A stretch of 49,463 nt of DNA from a virus. This document shows positions 30,591 through 37,401 of the stretch, piece after piece (positions within the stretch are counted from its first letter, which is position 1; each line of letters begins with the position of its first letter). Under the pieces are notes generated by a model that was not told where the DNA came from, searched no databases, and saw nothing but the letters and a program-made list of their open reading frames with translations. The translations under genes were made by a program, and so were the position numbers. The DNA is taken from positions 1 to 49,463 of the IMG/VR virus record IMGVR_UViG_3300036804_000075. The stretch is one strand, 5' to 3'.

Positions 30591-30605
30591 CAAAAATTTT
30601 TCGCG
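30591..30605. promoter_or_regulatory. Operator-like palindrome (right)
   Basis: CAAAAATTTTTCGCG contains AAAAATTTTT and shares the TTTTCGC half and AT core with the perfect palindrome at 29794-29807. It lies between repressor and Cro-like genes, where a right operator is expected. Confidence 0.45.
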
Positions 30606-30668
30606 GGCCTCGATTTGAGCAATGGCGAGCAATGGCAGCGCGTGACATTCAACGGAAATCTACGGAAT

Positions 30669-30705
30669 GAAAACAAGGCGTTAGATCGCCTTGGGACCGG
30701 TTTTC
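30669..30705. terminator. Dyad with terminator-like form on the minus strand
   Basis: CAAGGCG and CGCCTTG (30674-30680 and 30687-30693) form a 7-bp stem with loop TTAGAT. Read leftward the stem is followed directly by TTTTC. Outer arms GAAAAC and GTTTTC can extend it. It could be a leftward terminator, an attenuator in the rightward leader, or an operator. Confidence 0.42.
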
Positions 30706-30757
30706 ATGCCCCGATTTGGGCTTGCCTCAGGGCCGCAGCCGGACCGATAGAATCGTC

Positions 30758-31069
30758 ATGCGGGATCACGCGACCCTCCTCCACGCGATCGGACTGGACG
30801 CCGTTGCGCTGGCAACCGGGACATCGCGCAGCGCCGTCAAGCACTGGCGTGAGCGCAATTGCATTCCCGGCCGCCACTGGCTCGTCGTCGCCGAGCTCGC
30901 CGGGCGGTGCGAATTGGACGTGACCGTTCAAGCCATCGCCGAAGCAGCGCCGCCGCGACGGCAGCGGGCGCCGACCGAGACAACGCCTGGATCAGATGCC
31001 ACTGACCCAGCGGACTCTGCTGACGCCTGCGCGGCCGGCTCGCCGGCGGCCTGCGGGTCGCGCGTCTGA
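30758..31069 (+). CDS. Cro-like HTH regulator
   Basis: A 103-residue protein, first rightward early gene. Residues about 5-45 form a helix-turn-helix (I-G-L-D-A-V-A-L-A-T-G-T-S-R-S-A-V-K-H-W-R-E-R). The C-terminal half is a disordered alanine/proline-rich tail. Its place opposite the repressor supports a Cro- or CII-like role. It is joined to the GcrA gene by TGATG. Confidence 0.68.
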   Translation: MRDHATLLHAIGLDAVALATGTSRSAVKHWRERNCIPGRHWLVVAELAGRCELDVTVQAIAEAAPPRRQRAPTETTPGSDATDPADSADACAAGSPAACGSRV

Positions 31070-31584
31070 TGGCGGGACGCGGAGCCGGCGTGCGCCACGG
31101 GCGTCTGCCGCCCTGGCCGGCAGAAGATCGCGCCAAGCTGGAACTCCTCTGGGCAGAAGGTCTTTCGTCCGGCGTCATCGCTGAGACGCTGGGGCGCAGC
31201 AGAAACGCGGTTGTCGGCATGAAGGCCCGGCTCGGCCTGTCGCCGCGGCCATCGCCCATTCGGCACCACGACGGATCGCCGCCTCCCCAGCGCCAGCCGT
31301 CGCGCGTCCCGACCCTGCCCCCTCTAAACATCGCCGCTCCCGCCGCGCCGCGGCAGACGCCCGTCGCGTGCCTGCGGGCGGACGAGACACTGACGCCGGA
31401 TGCCGTCGAGACGCCTCCTGAGGCCGCCGGCTTGAGTGCGAGCGCGCGCACCTGCCAGTGGGTCAACTCGGACCGCCGCCCGTGGGCCTTCTGTGGGTGC
31501 CCGGCACGGCGCGGTACCGCCTGGTGCGAGGCGCATTACCGCTGCGTTTATTCGTCCCACCGCCACGAGGCTTTGCCAGCCTGA
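31069..31584 (+). CDS. GcrA-family cell-cycle regulator
   Basis: A 171-residue GcrA-like protein. The N-terminal HTH reads W-P-A-E-D-R-A-K-L-E-L-L-W-A-E-G-L-S-S, then I-A-E-T-L-G-R-S-R-N-A-V-V-G and R-P-S-P-I. The C-terminus has the cysteine pattern C-Q-W, F-C-G, W-C-E-A-H-Y-R-C-V-Y seen in GcrA. In Caulobacter, GcrA binds methylated DNA and sigma-70 RNA polymerase to activate cell-cycle genes. The phage copy could redirect host or phage transcription. The long proline-rich linker is a difference from host GcrA. Confidence 0.85.
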   Translation: MAGRGAGVRHGRLPPWPAEDRAKLELLWAEGLSSGVIAETLGRSRNAVVGMKARLGLSPRPSPIRHHDGSPPPQRQPSRVPTLPPLNIAAPAAPRQTPVACLRADETLTPDAVETPPEAAGLSASARTCQWVNSDRRPWAFCGCPARRGTAWCEAHYRCVYSSHRHEALPA

Positions 31585-31617
31585 AATTTCTCACACACCC
31601 AAAGGGGGAGGACTGCC

Positions 31618-32184
31618 ATGTCTGAAGGTTCGCTCGCAGAAGCCCGCTCACATAACGTCCGCCCGGATGTGTTTCTGCGACACTACCGCGAGATACGCGA
31701 CTGCAAGACTGCGCACCACGACACCGGCATGGCGCTGGCCCGAGCGAAGAAATCGGCCAAGGGTGACGGCATTGACCTTGATGCGCTCAAGCTCCTCGAG
31801 AAGTTTGCCGACCTCGACACCGACGAAGCTGAGATGCAACTGAGCCATCTGCGCCAGTACGCCGCATGGATCGAGCTACCCATCGGCACGCAACTGGATG
31901 CGTTCGGCCAGCACAAGGCCCCGAGCCTGGCCGAGACAGAGAAGCAACGCGCCCACACTGCGAGATCGGATGGCGAAGCTGCAGGGAAAGCAGGCCACGA
32001 ACGAGGGACCAATCGATACGGTCCAGGCACCGCCGGGTACGTCGCTTGGGACAAAGGCTGGCTCAAGGGCAACAAGACTTGGCTGGCCGGGCAGAAGTCG
32101 CTCGCCGGCGATCTGGCGCGCAACGCGAACGGCCGAGGCCGCGGCCGACCGCGCAAGAACGGAGCCGACGCCCCGGCCAACTAA
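31618..32184 (+). CDS. Phage protein with RMF-like segment and AT-hook tail
   Basis: A 188-residue protein with three parts. Residues 10-95 are helical (F-L-R-H-Y-R-E-I-R-D-C-K-T-A-H-H). Residues about 118-160 (G-E-A-A-G-K-A-G-H-E-R-G-T-N-R-Y, A-W-D-K-G-W-L-K-G) resemble ribosome modulation factor/CrpP-type segments. The C-terminus has R-G-R-G-R-P-R-K, an AT-hook-like motif. GGGGGAGGA is 8 bases upstream of the ATG, predicting strong translation. Confidence 0.6.
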   Translation: MSEGSLAEARSHNVRPDVFLRHYREIRDCKTAHHDTGMALARAKKSAKGDGIDLDALKLLEKFADLDTDEAEMQLSHLRQYAAWIELPIGTQLDAFGQHKAPSLAETEKQRAHTARSDGEAAGKAGHERGTNRYGPGTAGYVAWDKGWLKGNKTWLAGQKSLAGDLARNANGRGRGRPRKNGADAPAN

Positions 32185-32196
32185 GCGGGTCCGGTC

Positions 32197-32622
32197 ATGG
32201 CCCGCGCACACCTGCTTCAACTACAGCCACCCGAGCCGTCTGAGCACGAGCTGCAGAAGGCGTGCACGAAGCTGCTGCATGCCATCCTGCTGCCTGACGT
32301 CTGTTGGACGGCGATCGATCATGCGCACTCGCTCGACTGGCGGGAGGGCCGATCCGGTAAGCCGATCGGCCTGATCGAGATGCAGAAACGCAAGGCACGC
32401 GGGGTCCGATCGGGAATCTGGGATTACGTCTTCTGGCACCGCGGCATCACGCATTTCATCGAGCTGAAGGTTGGCGACAATGATCTGTCCGATGAGCAGG
32501 AGCTGTTCGGTCGTCAATTGATTAAGGCTGGCATCAGTCGCCTCAAGGTGTGTTGGAATTCTGAGCAGGTGTTCAACACCGTTGTTGAGTGGGGACTGAC
32601 GCGGAAGGCGGTGATGACATGA
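32197..32622 (+). CDS. VRR-NUC domain nuclease
   Basis: A 141-residue nuclease of the VRR-NUC branch of the PD-(D/E)XK fold. Key blocks are S-E-H-E-L-Q-K-A-C near residue 15, G-I-W-D-Y-V-F-W near 73 with the metal-binding Asp, F-I-E-L-K-V-G near 88 (E-x-K), and L-S-D-E-Q-E-L-F near 97. Phage copies may resolve branched DNA or process ends during replication. Confidence 0.8.
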   Translation: MARAHLLQLQPPEPSEHELQKACTKLLHAILLPDVCWTAIDHAHSLDWREGRSGKPIGLIEMQKRKARGVRSGIWDYVFWHRGITHFIELKVGDNDLSDEQELFGRQLIKAGISRLKVCWNSEQVFNTVVEWGLTRKAVMT

Positions 32623-33518
32623 ACAAACAACTGCCCATTCCGCTGCCATTTACTAATGAGATTGGCCTTCACGCGCGGGCTGACCGCATCCGCAATCTCG
32701 TCAACGTTGCCCGCGGTTGCATCATCGAGATTGGCCGCGAACTGATCGCAGCGAAGGCTGAGTTGCGGCATGGGGAATGGTTGCCGTGGCTGGAACATGA
32801 ATTCGGTTGGCCGGCTCGCACGGCGCAAGGATATATGCAAGTTGCAGAAGCATTCAGCCAAATACGCGAGACTCGCGTATTTGATGGCCTGACTATCGAC
32901 GCTACCGCCCTCTACGCCTTGTCCGCTCCCGACGTACCGCAGCCCGTGCGTGATGAAGCAGTCTCACGTGCTGAGGCTGGCGAGCACATCACCAAGGCAC
33001 AGGCCGATCAGATCATCGCTGATGCGGAGCAGCAGTTCAGAGAAAAACTGACCAGCATCCGCGACGATGCGGAAGCCGAAGCGGAGGCGGCGATCGCGCG
33101 CGCAGGGAAGAACTTCGAGCGAACCAAAGCGGCACTAGAGGCGGAAATCCAGCGCCTAACCGAGGCTGGCGAGCTGCCTGGTGTGCCGGAAGTCGTCGAT
33201 GCGCTCTGCAAACTTACCGGCCAGCCAAAGCTGACGCCGAAGCAGTTCGGCCTGGTCGCTCAGGTTCTGAACACCTCTGTCACCGACGGCCACCGAGTGT
33301 ACCAGCCTGTACCCGAAGAGACCGTCAAGCGCATGGAAGTCGATCTGCAGATCAGCGGCGCCATGGTCCGCGCTCTTGAGTATTTCGCCGGTGCGCCGGA
33401 TCCGGCCGAGGCATGGCGCGCATGCCCGAAGCCACTTCGTGATGCGGCAAAGCGCAATGCACAAACAGCAACTGATTGGTTGAAGCGCTTTCATGCCCTG
33501 CTCAAAATGGAGGACTGA
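32619..33518 (+). CDS. DUF3102-like protein
   Basis: A 299-residue protein. Residues about 15-75 show the DUF3102 pattern: I-R-N-L-V-N-V-A-R-G-C-I-I-E-I-G-R-E-L-I-A-A-K, H-G-E-W-L-P-W-L and F-G-W-P-A-R-T-A-Q-G-Y-M. A long charged coiled coil lies at about 115-185 (A-E-A-E-A-A-I-A-R). DUF3102 proteins are frequent on phages and plasmids; function is unknown. ATGA overlap with the nuclease gene. Confidence 0.72.
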   Translation: MNKQLPIPLPFTNEIGLHARADRIRNLVNVARGCIIEIGRELIAAKAELRHGEWLPWLEHEFGWPARTAQGYMQVAEAFSQIRETRVFDGLTIDATALYALSAPDVPQPVRDEAVSRAEAGEHITKAQADQIIADAEQQFREKLTSIRDDAEAEAEAAIARAGKNFERTKAALEAEIQRLTEAGELPGVPEVVDALCKLTGQPKLTPKQFGLVAQVLNTSVTDGHRVYQPVPEETVKRMEVDLQISGAMVRALEYFAGAPDPAEAWRACPKPLRDAAKRNAQTATDWLKRFHALLKMED

Positions 33519-33520
33519 AG

Positions 33521-34024
33521 ATGCCGGCTGCTGTGGAGTTTCGTGCGAGCATCGTCGGTCGATTCAATGATCTGTTGATGGTCGAACTGCAGAAGCGCGG
33601 AGATGCGCCGGTGTCGGCACGCGACCTGCGGGTCGCTGTTATCGATGAGTGTTTGCAGGTGGCCGAGCCATACTATCGCGAGTTGGTCGAGGCCAAAGTT
33701 GACCAGCAAGCGGGATGGCTGCTGCAGAGGACGCGGCCCGCTAAAGCGGAAGCGCTGCCGACGCTGATCCCTGGCCTTGATCTGCCATTTCGAATTCCCA
33801 CGCGTGGCGCCTGGGGCGACGCCGACGACGTGCGGCAACAATGGGTACCACTACACAACGCGACGGTGGCTGACCTGCGCCACCACAAATCAAAGATCGA
33901 CCATGAGATGCAGTTGAAGACTCGCTACCAAGACGCGATCAACCTGCTGTTCGCTACGGTCATCGCGCGTTGTGATGGCGATGAGACCAGGACTGTCGGT
34001 GAAGTTCTGGCCGACGAGTGCTAG
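33521..34024 (+). CDS. Conserved protein of unknown function
   Basis: A 167-residue soluble protein following GGAGG at 33509-33513. It contains S-A-R-D-L-R-V-A-V-I-D-E-C-L, G-L-D-L-P-F-R-I-P-T-R-G and a helical C-terminus (R-H-H-K-S-K-I-D-H-E-M). No motif suggests catalysis. Position among nuclease and replication genes suggests DNA metabolism. Confidence 0.58.
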   Translation: MPAAVEFRASIVGRFNDLLMVELQKRGDAPVSARDLRVAVIDECLQVAEPYYRELVEAKVDQQAGWLLQRTRPAKAEALPTLIPGLDLPFRIPTRGAWGDADDVRQQWVPLHNATVADLRHHKSKIDHEMQLKTRYQDAINLLFATVIARCDGDETRTVGEVLADEC

Positions 34025-34026
34025 CC

Positions 34027-34428
34027 ATGCCAATCCGGGCTGAATGCCGCCATCTCTATCCGAAAGACTGGTCAGGCATCAGCGCACGCGTGCGTGCCGC
34101 AGCTGATCATTGTTGCGAGTGGTGTGGCGTACGCAACGGCGCGTGGGGTTATCGGGATGAACGCGGCACCTTCCACGAGACCGGACGCGATGGCTTTCCA
34201 ATCGGACTGCGCCCGCCGTTTCAGTGGGGCGTCTGGCGCATCATCCGGATCGTACTCACCGTGGCTCATATCAATCACGACGAGACCGACTGCTCTGCCG
34301 GCAATTTGGCCGCGCTCTGCCAGCGGTGTCATCTGCGCCACGATGTGAACCAGCACCAGCGCAATCGGGCCGCCAGGCCGCGCGCGGAACTGGCGACGGC
34401 GGAACTCCTGCCGGACGTCTCGCCATGA
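34027..34428 (+). CDS. HNH endonuclease-like protein
   Basis: A 133-residue HNH-type protein. Metal-binding cysteines occur in C-C-E-W-C near residue 26 and C-Q-R-C-H near 98. The catalytic His and Asp are in A-H-I-N-H-D and the Asn in N-L-A-A-L-C. The C-terminal H-L-R-H-D completes the motif. ATG at 34027 was chosen; a GTG at 34018 would overlap the previous gene. Confidence 0.75.
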   Translation: MPIRAECRHLYPKDWSGISARVRAAADHCCEWCGVRNGAWGYRDERGTFHETGRDGFPIGLRPPFQWGVWRIIRIVLTVAHINHDETDCSAGNLAALCQRCHLRHDVNQHQRNRAARPRAELATAELLPDVSP

Positions 34429-34664
34429 GCGCGCATCTTTGCATCGACTGTCGTTTCCATAGCCAGGCGGGCAGTGGGCGCGACGACTGCGTACATCCAA
34501 GCGCCAGCGTCAAACAAGCGAGCCTCGTGACTGGCGTTGAATATGTCCTTCTCTACGATTGCGACTGGCAGCGTGATCCGCTCGCATTGTTCAGGGATGG
34601 CTGCGGCCCCAACGGAAGATTCTGGGAGCCGAAGCAGCCTGATGAGCGGGCTGGATTCGTTTGA
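34425..34664 (+). CDS. Small cysteine-rich phage protein
   Basis: A 79-residue protein with C-I-D-C-R-F-H, then C-V-H-P, C-D-W-Q-R and C-G-P-N-G-R-F-W-E-P. This five-cysteine pattern is common to small phage proteins of unknown function and suggests a zinc site. ATGA coupling upstream. Confidence 0.6.
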   Translation: MSAHLCIDCRFHSQAGSGRDDCVHPSASVKQASLVTGVEYVLLYDCDWQRDPLALFRDGCGPNGRFWEPKQPDERAGFV

Positions 34665-34891
34665 TGACACAGCAGCAACGCGAGCAATTGCAGGCATGGC
34701 ATACAGAGGCCGCCGCAGCATTTGCCGCGCGTCGCTGCTGTCGCCCGGGCTGCAAAAAGCCGGTTTTCATGGTCGTTATCGGCAGCCAACGCGAACGCGC
34801 GCCAGGCGGGTTCATCGTCCAGCGCAGCATTCCGGACGTCAATTACTGCAAGCGACATGCGCCAGGTCTGCGAGCGGAGGCCGTGGCATGA
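34664..34891 (+). CDS. Small cysteine-containing protein
   Basis: A 75-residue protein with C-C-R-P-G-C near residue 25 and a late C-K-R-H, which may form one zinc site. The start shares a base with the upstream stop (TGATG). Function unknown. Confidence 0.52.
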   Translation: MTQQQREQLQAWHTEAAAAFAARRCCRPGCKKPVFMVVIGSQRERAPGGFIVQRSIPDVNYCKRHAPGLRAEAVA

Positions 34892-35058
34892 ATGGGTCGC
34901 GACAACGCTGGGTTGTCTATCTGCTCTGGGACAGCGACAAGCGCGAAACCGTCTTTACCGAAAAGCCAGAACTTTGGCGGTACAGAGCGGGATGTGCGGT
35001 GTTGGCCTGTCTGCTGGTGCCGCAGATCACCGTGACGGCACGGCGGGTGTGGCGATGA
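34888..35058 (+). CDS. Small putative membrane protein
   Basis: A 56-residue protein with a C-terminal hydrophobic stretch (A-G-C-A-V-L-A-C-L-L-V-P-Q-I-T-V) and basic ends. One weak membrane span is possible. ATGA coupling on both sides. Function unknown. Confidence 0.48.
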   Translation: MNGSRQRWVVYLLWDSDKRETVFTEKPELWRYRAGCAVLACLLVPQITVTARRVWR

Positions 35059-35414
35059 GCGATCTCTTCGACCTGGCGGAGCGGCGCGTTGCGTCCCATC
35101 GCAGGCGCGGGACAGCCGACCGTGGGCACACCGCGGCCGATCGCAAGAGCGCCGTGCACGCGGCGGTGGAGACATATCACGCGGCGCTGGCAGCAAAGGG
35201 CGCCGGCGCAACGAGCGGTCCCTGCTTTGCCTGCATGCTCGCCACGTGCCCTGGCTGCCAGCACGACGCGGCGGCGCTGTGTGCGGCCGATTCGCGACAC
35301 AAGCGTGGCTACAGGTTTCTAGCTGATGATGGGACACCGGCCGGGGATGGGCAGGTGTGCGCGCAGTGTTTCTGGCGACGAGACGCCTCGGTCATACGAG
35401 AGGGAATGTCATGA
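35055..35414 (+). CDS. Cysteine-rich zinc-finger-like protein
   Basis: A 119-residue protein. A basic N-terminal half (A-S-H-R-R-R-G-T-A-D-R) is followed by C-F-A-C-M-L-A-T-C-P-G-C at about residues 57-68 and C-A-Q-C near 104, which could hold two zinc ions. DNA binding is plausible but unproven. Confidence 0.55.
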   Translation: MSDLFDLAERRVASHRRRGTADRGHTAADRKSAVHAAVETYHAALAAKGAGATSGPCFACMLATCPGCQHDAAALCAADSRHKRGYRFLADDGTPAGDGQVCAQCFWRRDASVIREGMS

Positions 35415-35480
35415 CGCATGTAATCGGACCGCGCCCTCGATCGTCAGGAAGGTTCCGCGGTGCCTGCCCGTAGGCGCGCC

Positions 35481-36323
35481 ATGTCACGAATTCGCAGCAT
35501 CCATCCGCGCTTCTGGACAGACGAGGCCGTGGTGTCGGTCTCGCGCGATGCGCGCCTGCTGTACATCGGCCTCTGGACGGAGTGCGACGACAAGGGTGCA
35601 TTCGAGTGGAAACCGCTGTCCCTGAAGATGCGGCTGTTTCCCGCAGACGGCCTCGACGTGATCCCCCTGCTCGGCGAATTGACCCGCGCCCAGTTGGTCA
35701 AAAGCTATGTCGTGGGGGGGCAGAAGTTCGGGGCAATCAAGAACTTTCTGAAATACCAGCGACCGAAGAAGCCGAATGACCTCTATCCAATGCCAGATTC
35801 CATCAGGGCTTTTTCCAAGGCGATCCCCACCGGTTCGGAACCAGTGGAGAACCGGTCCGAGAAAGTCGAATCAGATGGAGGGGGGAGGAGGGAGAAGGAA
35901 GATGGAAAGGAAGACTCCCCCCCTACCCCCCTCGCAAGCGAGGGGGACGCGCACCCCGCTGACGCGGGGACCCCGCGCAAGGGGGAGGGGAAGGCTTCTC
36001 GCGCCAATGGGAGCAATCCGCGCGCACGCGGCGCCAACCCACGTGCGCTCGCCGACAATTTGCGCCCCGTGAGCGGGAACCCGCACGCCACCGCAGCAAC
36101 GCCACCCGGCGTTGCGGGGACAGCCGTGGCACCGGTCAGTGCGGCAGGAACCGGCCCACCCACCACGGACGCCCATCCGCGCGATGGCCCCGGCATGCGC
36201 AACGGCTTCATCGCCAGCGCCTTCAACGACCTGCAGCAGAGGACCGATCATGCCGACGGCGAAGATCCACATCGAGACGGTTCGACGGTGGTGCCAATCA
36301 CTCGGCGCGCTGACTGCCGTTAG
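35481..36323 (+). CDS. Putative phage replication initiator
   Basis: A 280-residue protein. The N-terminal domain (S-R-I-R-S-I-H-P-R-F-W-T-D-E-A-V, D-A-R-L-L-Y-I-G-L-W, D-D-K-G-A-F-E-W, then I-K-N-F-L-K-Y-Q-R-P-K-K-P-N) is the winged-helix-like region common to phage replication proteins of the O/DnaD-like class. The middle (about residues 118-230) is low-complexity proline/glycine/arginine sequence over a cluster of DNA hairpins. A disordered linker here could carry the origin, as lambda O does. Confidence 0.65.
   Translation: MSRIRSIHPRFWTDEAVVSVSRDARLLYIGLWTECDDKGAFEWKPLSLKMRLFPADGLDVIPLLGELTRAQLVKSYVVGGQKFGAIKNFLKYQRPKKPNDLYPMPDSIRAFSKAIPTGSEPVENRSEKVESDGGGRREKEDGKEDSPPTPLASEGDAHPADAGTPRKGEGKASRANGSNPRARGANPRALADNLRPVSGNPHATAATPPGVAGTAVAPVSAAGTGPPTTDAHPRDGPGMRNGFIASAFNDLQQRTDHADGEDPHRDGSTVVPITRRADCR
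35926..35969. other. Hairpin cluster in replication gene, possible origin
   Basis: CCCCCTCGC and GCGAGGGGG (35927-35935 and 35938-35946) form a near loopless 9-bp dyad. A second dyad CCCCGC/GCGGGG follows a few bases on. Purine-rich G tracts flank both sides. Lambda-type phages place their origin inside the initiator gene, so this is a candidate origin; no iterons were recognised. Confidence 0.35.
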
Positions 36324-36771
36324 CCTGTCGAGGCAGGAAGCGGAGGCCAAACTTGCGGTCTACGTGCCGATGCTCATGCGCGAGTTCGGCGACGATCAGG
36401 CGTTCACCGCGGACAGCCTCAATCACGTCGCGCGTGCGTGCATCGCCGGCTTCCCGCCCTACCCCGTTCTCTGCGTGCATTTGGGGGAATGGTGGCGCGG
36501 CAATCGTCCGCTGCCACCGCTCCTGCCGGCGTGTGAGGCTCCGCCGCCACCGCCGCGTGAGCCGCCGACTGACGCGGAACGCGCGACCGTGCACGCCCTG
36601 GTGCAACAGTTCGTCTCCGACGTGACCTATCGCGAACGGTCGTATCCTACGAGCCGGGCGCTGCCCGATGAGCCGCAGCCGGCGCGCCCGCGCTACCTAC
36701 CGCCCGACGTGCTCGATCGGATCAACCCACTGCCGAACGGAAGGAAACGTGCCGATGCCGCCGATCGCTGA
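36250..36771 (+). CDS. Replication-region protein of unknown function
   Basis: A 173-residue protein overlapping the initiator by 74 bases, with GAGGA about 6 bases upstream of its ATG. The N-terminal half is helical (L-S-R-Q-E-A-E-A-K-L-A-V-Y, N-H-V-A-R-A-C-I-A-G-F-P). A proline run follows. The position after an initiator is where helicase loaders or primosome adaptors often lie, but no AAA motif is present. Confidence 0.55.
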   Translation: MPTAKIHIETVRRWCQSLGALTAVSLSRQEAEAKLAVYVPMLMREFGDDQAFTADSLNHVARACIAGFPPYPVLCVHLGEWWRGNRPLPPLLPACEAPPPPPREPPTDAERATVHALVQQFVSDVTYRERSYPTSRALPDEPQPARPRYLPPDVLDRINPLPNGRKRADAADR

Positions 36772-36850
36772 CACTGTCCGCCAAACCGCCGAGGCGCTTC
36801 ACCAGGCGCACCGTCGCCGGACCGGCCTGCCCCTCGGACGACGACGATGA
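36755..36850 (+). CDS. Possible 31-residue basic peptide
   Basis: A short coupled frame (M-P-P-I-A-D-T-V-R-Q-T-A-E-A-L) ending in a run of arginines. AAGGA is about 10 bases upstream, and it overlaps the next ATG by ATGA. It may serve mainly as a translational link. Confidence 0.38.
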   Translation: MPPIADTVRQTAEALHQAHRRRTGLPLGRRR

Positions 36851-37326
36851 CCGCGCGGCCCACCGCCGAATTTCAGACACACCACGACATCGACGCTCCG
36901 AGCGTGGACGCCCGCTCGTTCCGCCAGGCGTGGCGCGTCCGAACGCGTCTCGACGGATTGTTGCGCGATGGCTTCGTCTCCTTGGCAGCGTATGATGCGG
37001 GCAAGCGCTGGCGGAAGGATTGGGAAATGGCGCTCGAGCGCTCGGCCGGCACACGCCTCGATGCCGTGGGCTGCGGCAATGGTGGCGCGTCCGGCGGACC
37101 GATCGTCCGGATCGCCGCGATGGGTCGGCTGCGCGTGGTGGCGGACGCTGTTGGTGGCTATGCCTGGTGCATGCTCGTTCTTGTCGTCGCACAAGACCGG
37201 CCCTGGACCGAGGTGGGCCGCCAGCTCGGCTGCGCTCACACCACCGCCCCTCGTCACGCGGCCAAGGCGCTGACGGCGCTCGCACGGCACTACCAGCGCG
37301 TGGATGCCGCCGCCGCGGCGAGGTGA
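36847..37326 (+). CDS. DUF6456-like regulator
   Basis: A 159-residue protein. S-L-A-A-Y-D-A-G-K-R-W-R-K-D-W-E, R-L-D-A-V-G and the C-terminal W-T-E-V-G-R-Q-L-G-C-A-H-T-T-A-P-R-H-A-A-K-A-L look like the DUF6456 pattern of alphaproteobacterial HTH proteins. It precedes the late region, so it could be a late-gene activator. This is a position-based guess. Confidence 0.52.
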   Translation: MTARPTAEFQTHHDIDAPSVDARSFRQAWRVRTRLDGLLRDGFVSLAAYDAGKRWRKDWEMALERSAGTRLDAVGCGNGGASGGPIVRIAAMGRLRVVADAVGGYAWCMLVLVVAQDRPWTEVGRQLGCAHTTAPRHAAKALTALARHYQRVDAAAAAR

Positions 37327-37401
37327 CTTATCCACCAAAGATCTAGCGATGTTCCCGATTTTCCCCCATAATGGATGGCTTCCAGCATAAGGCCGATTCG
37401 C

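Larger units (their letters stand above)
30246..30757. other. Divergent control region between repressor and Cro-like gene
   Basis: I see no convincing gene in these 512 bases. The region holds TTCAACGG at 30288-30295 and 30648-30655, an AT-core palindrome near 30591-30605, a perfect tandem 10-bp repeat GAGCAATGGC at 30617-30636, and a dyad at 30669-30705. Promoters for the repressor and the rightward early genes should be here but cannot be pinned down by eye. Confidence 0.5.

Noticed and set aside
30339-30648. Open frames in the repressor-Cro spacer
   Set aside because: All are arginine-rich, overlap each other on both strands, lack ribosome sites and cover likely operators.
35411-35473. 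20-residue frame coupled to the Cys-rich gene by ATGA
   Set aside because: Too short and compositionally unremarkable; no ribosome site of its own.
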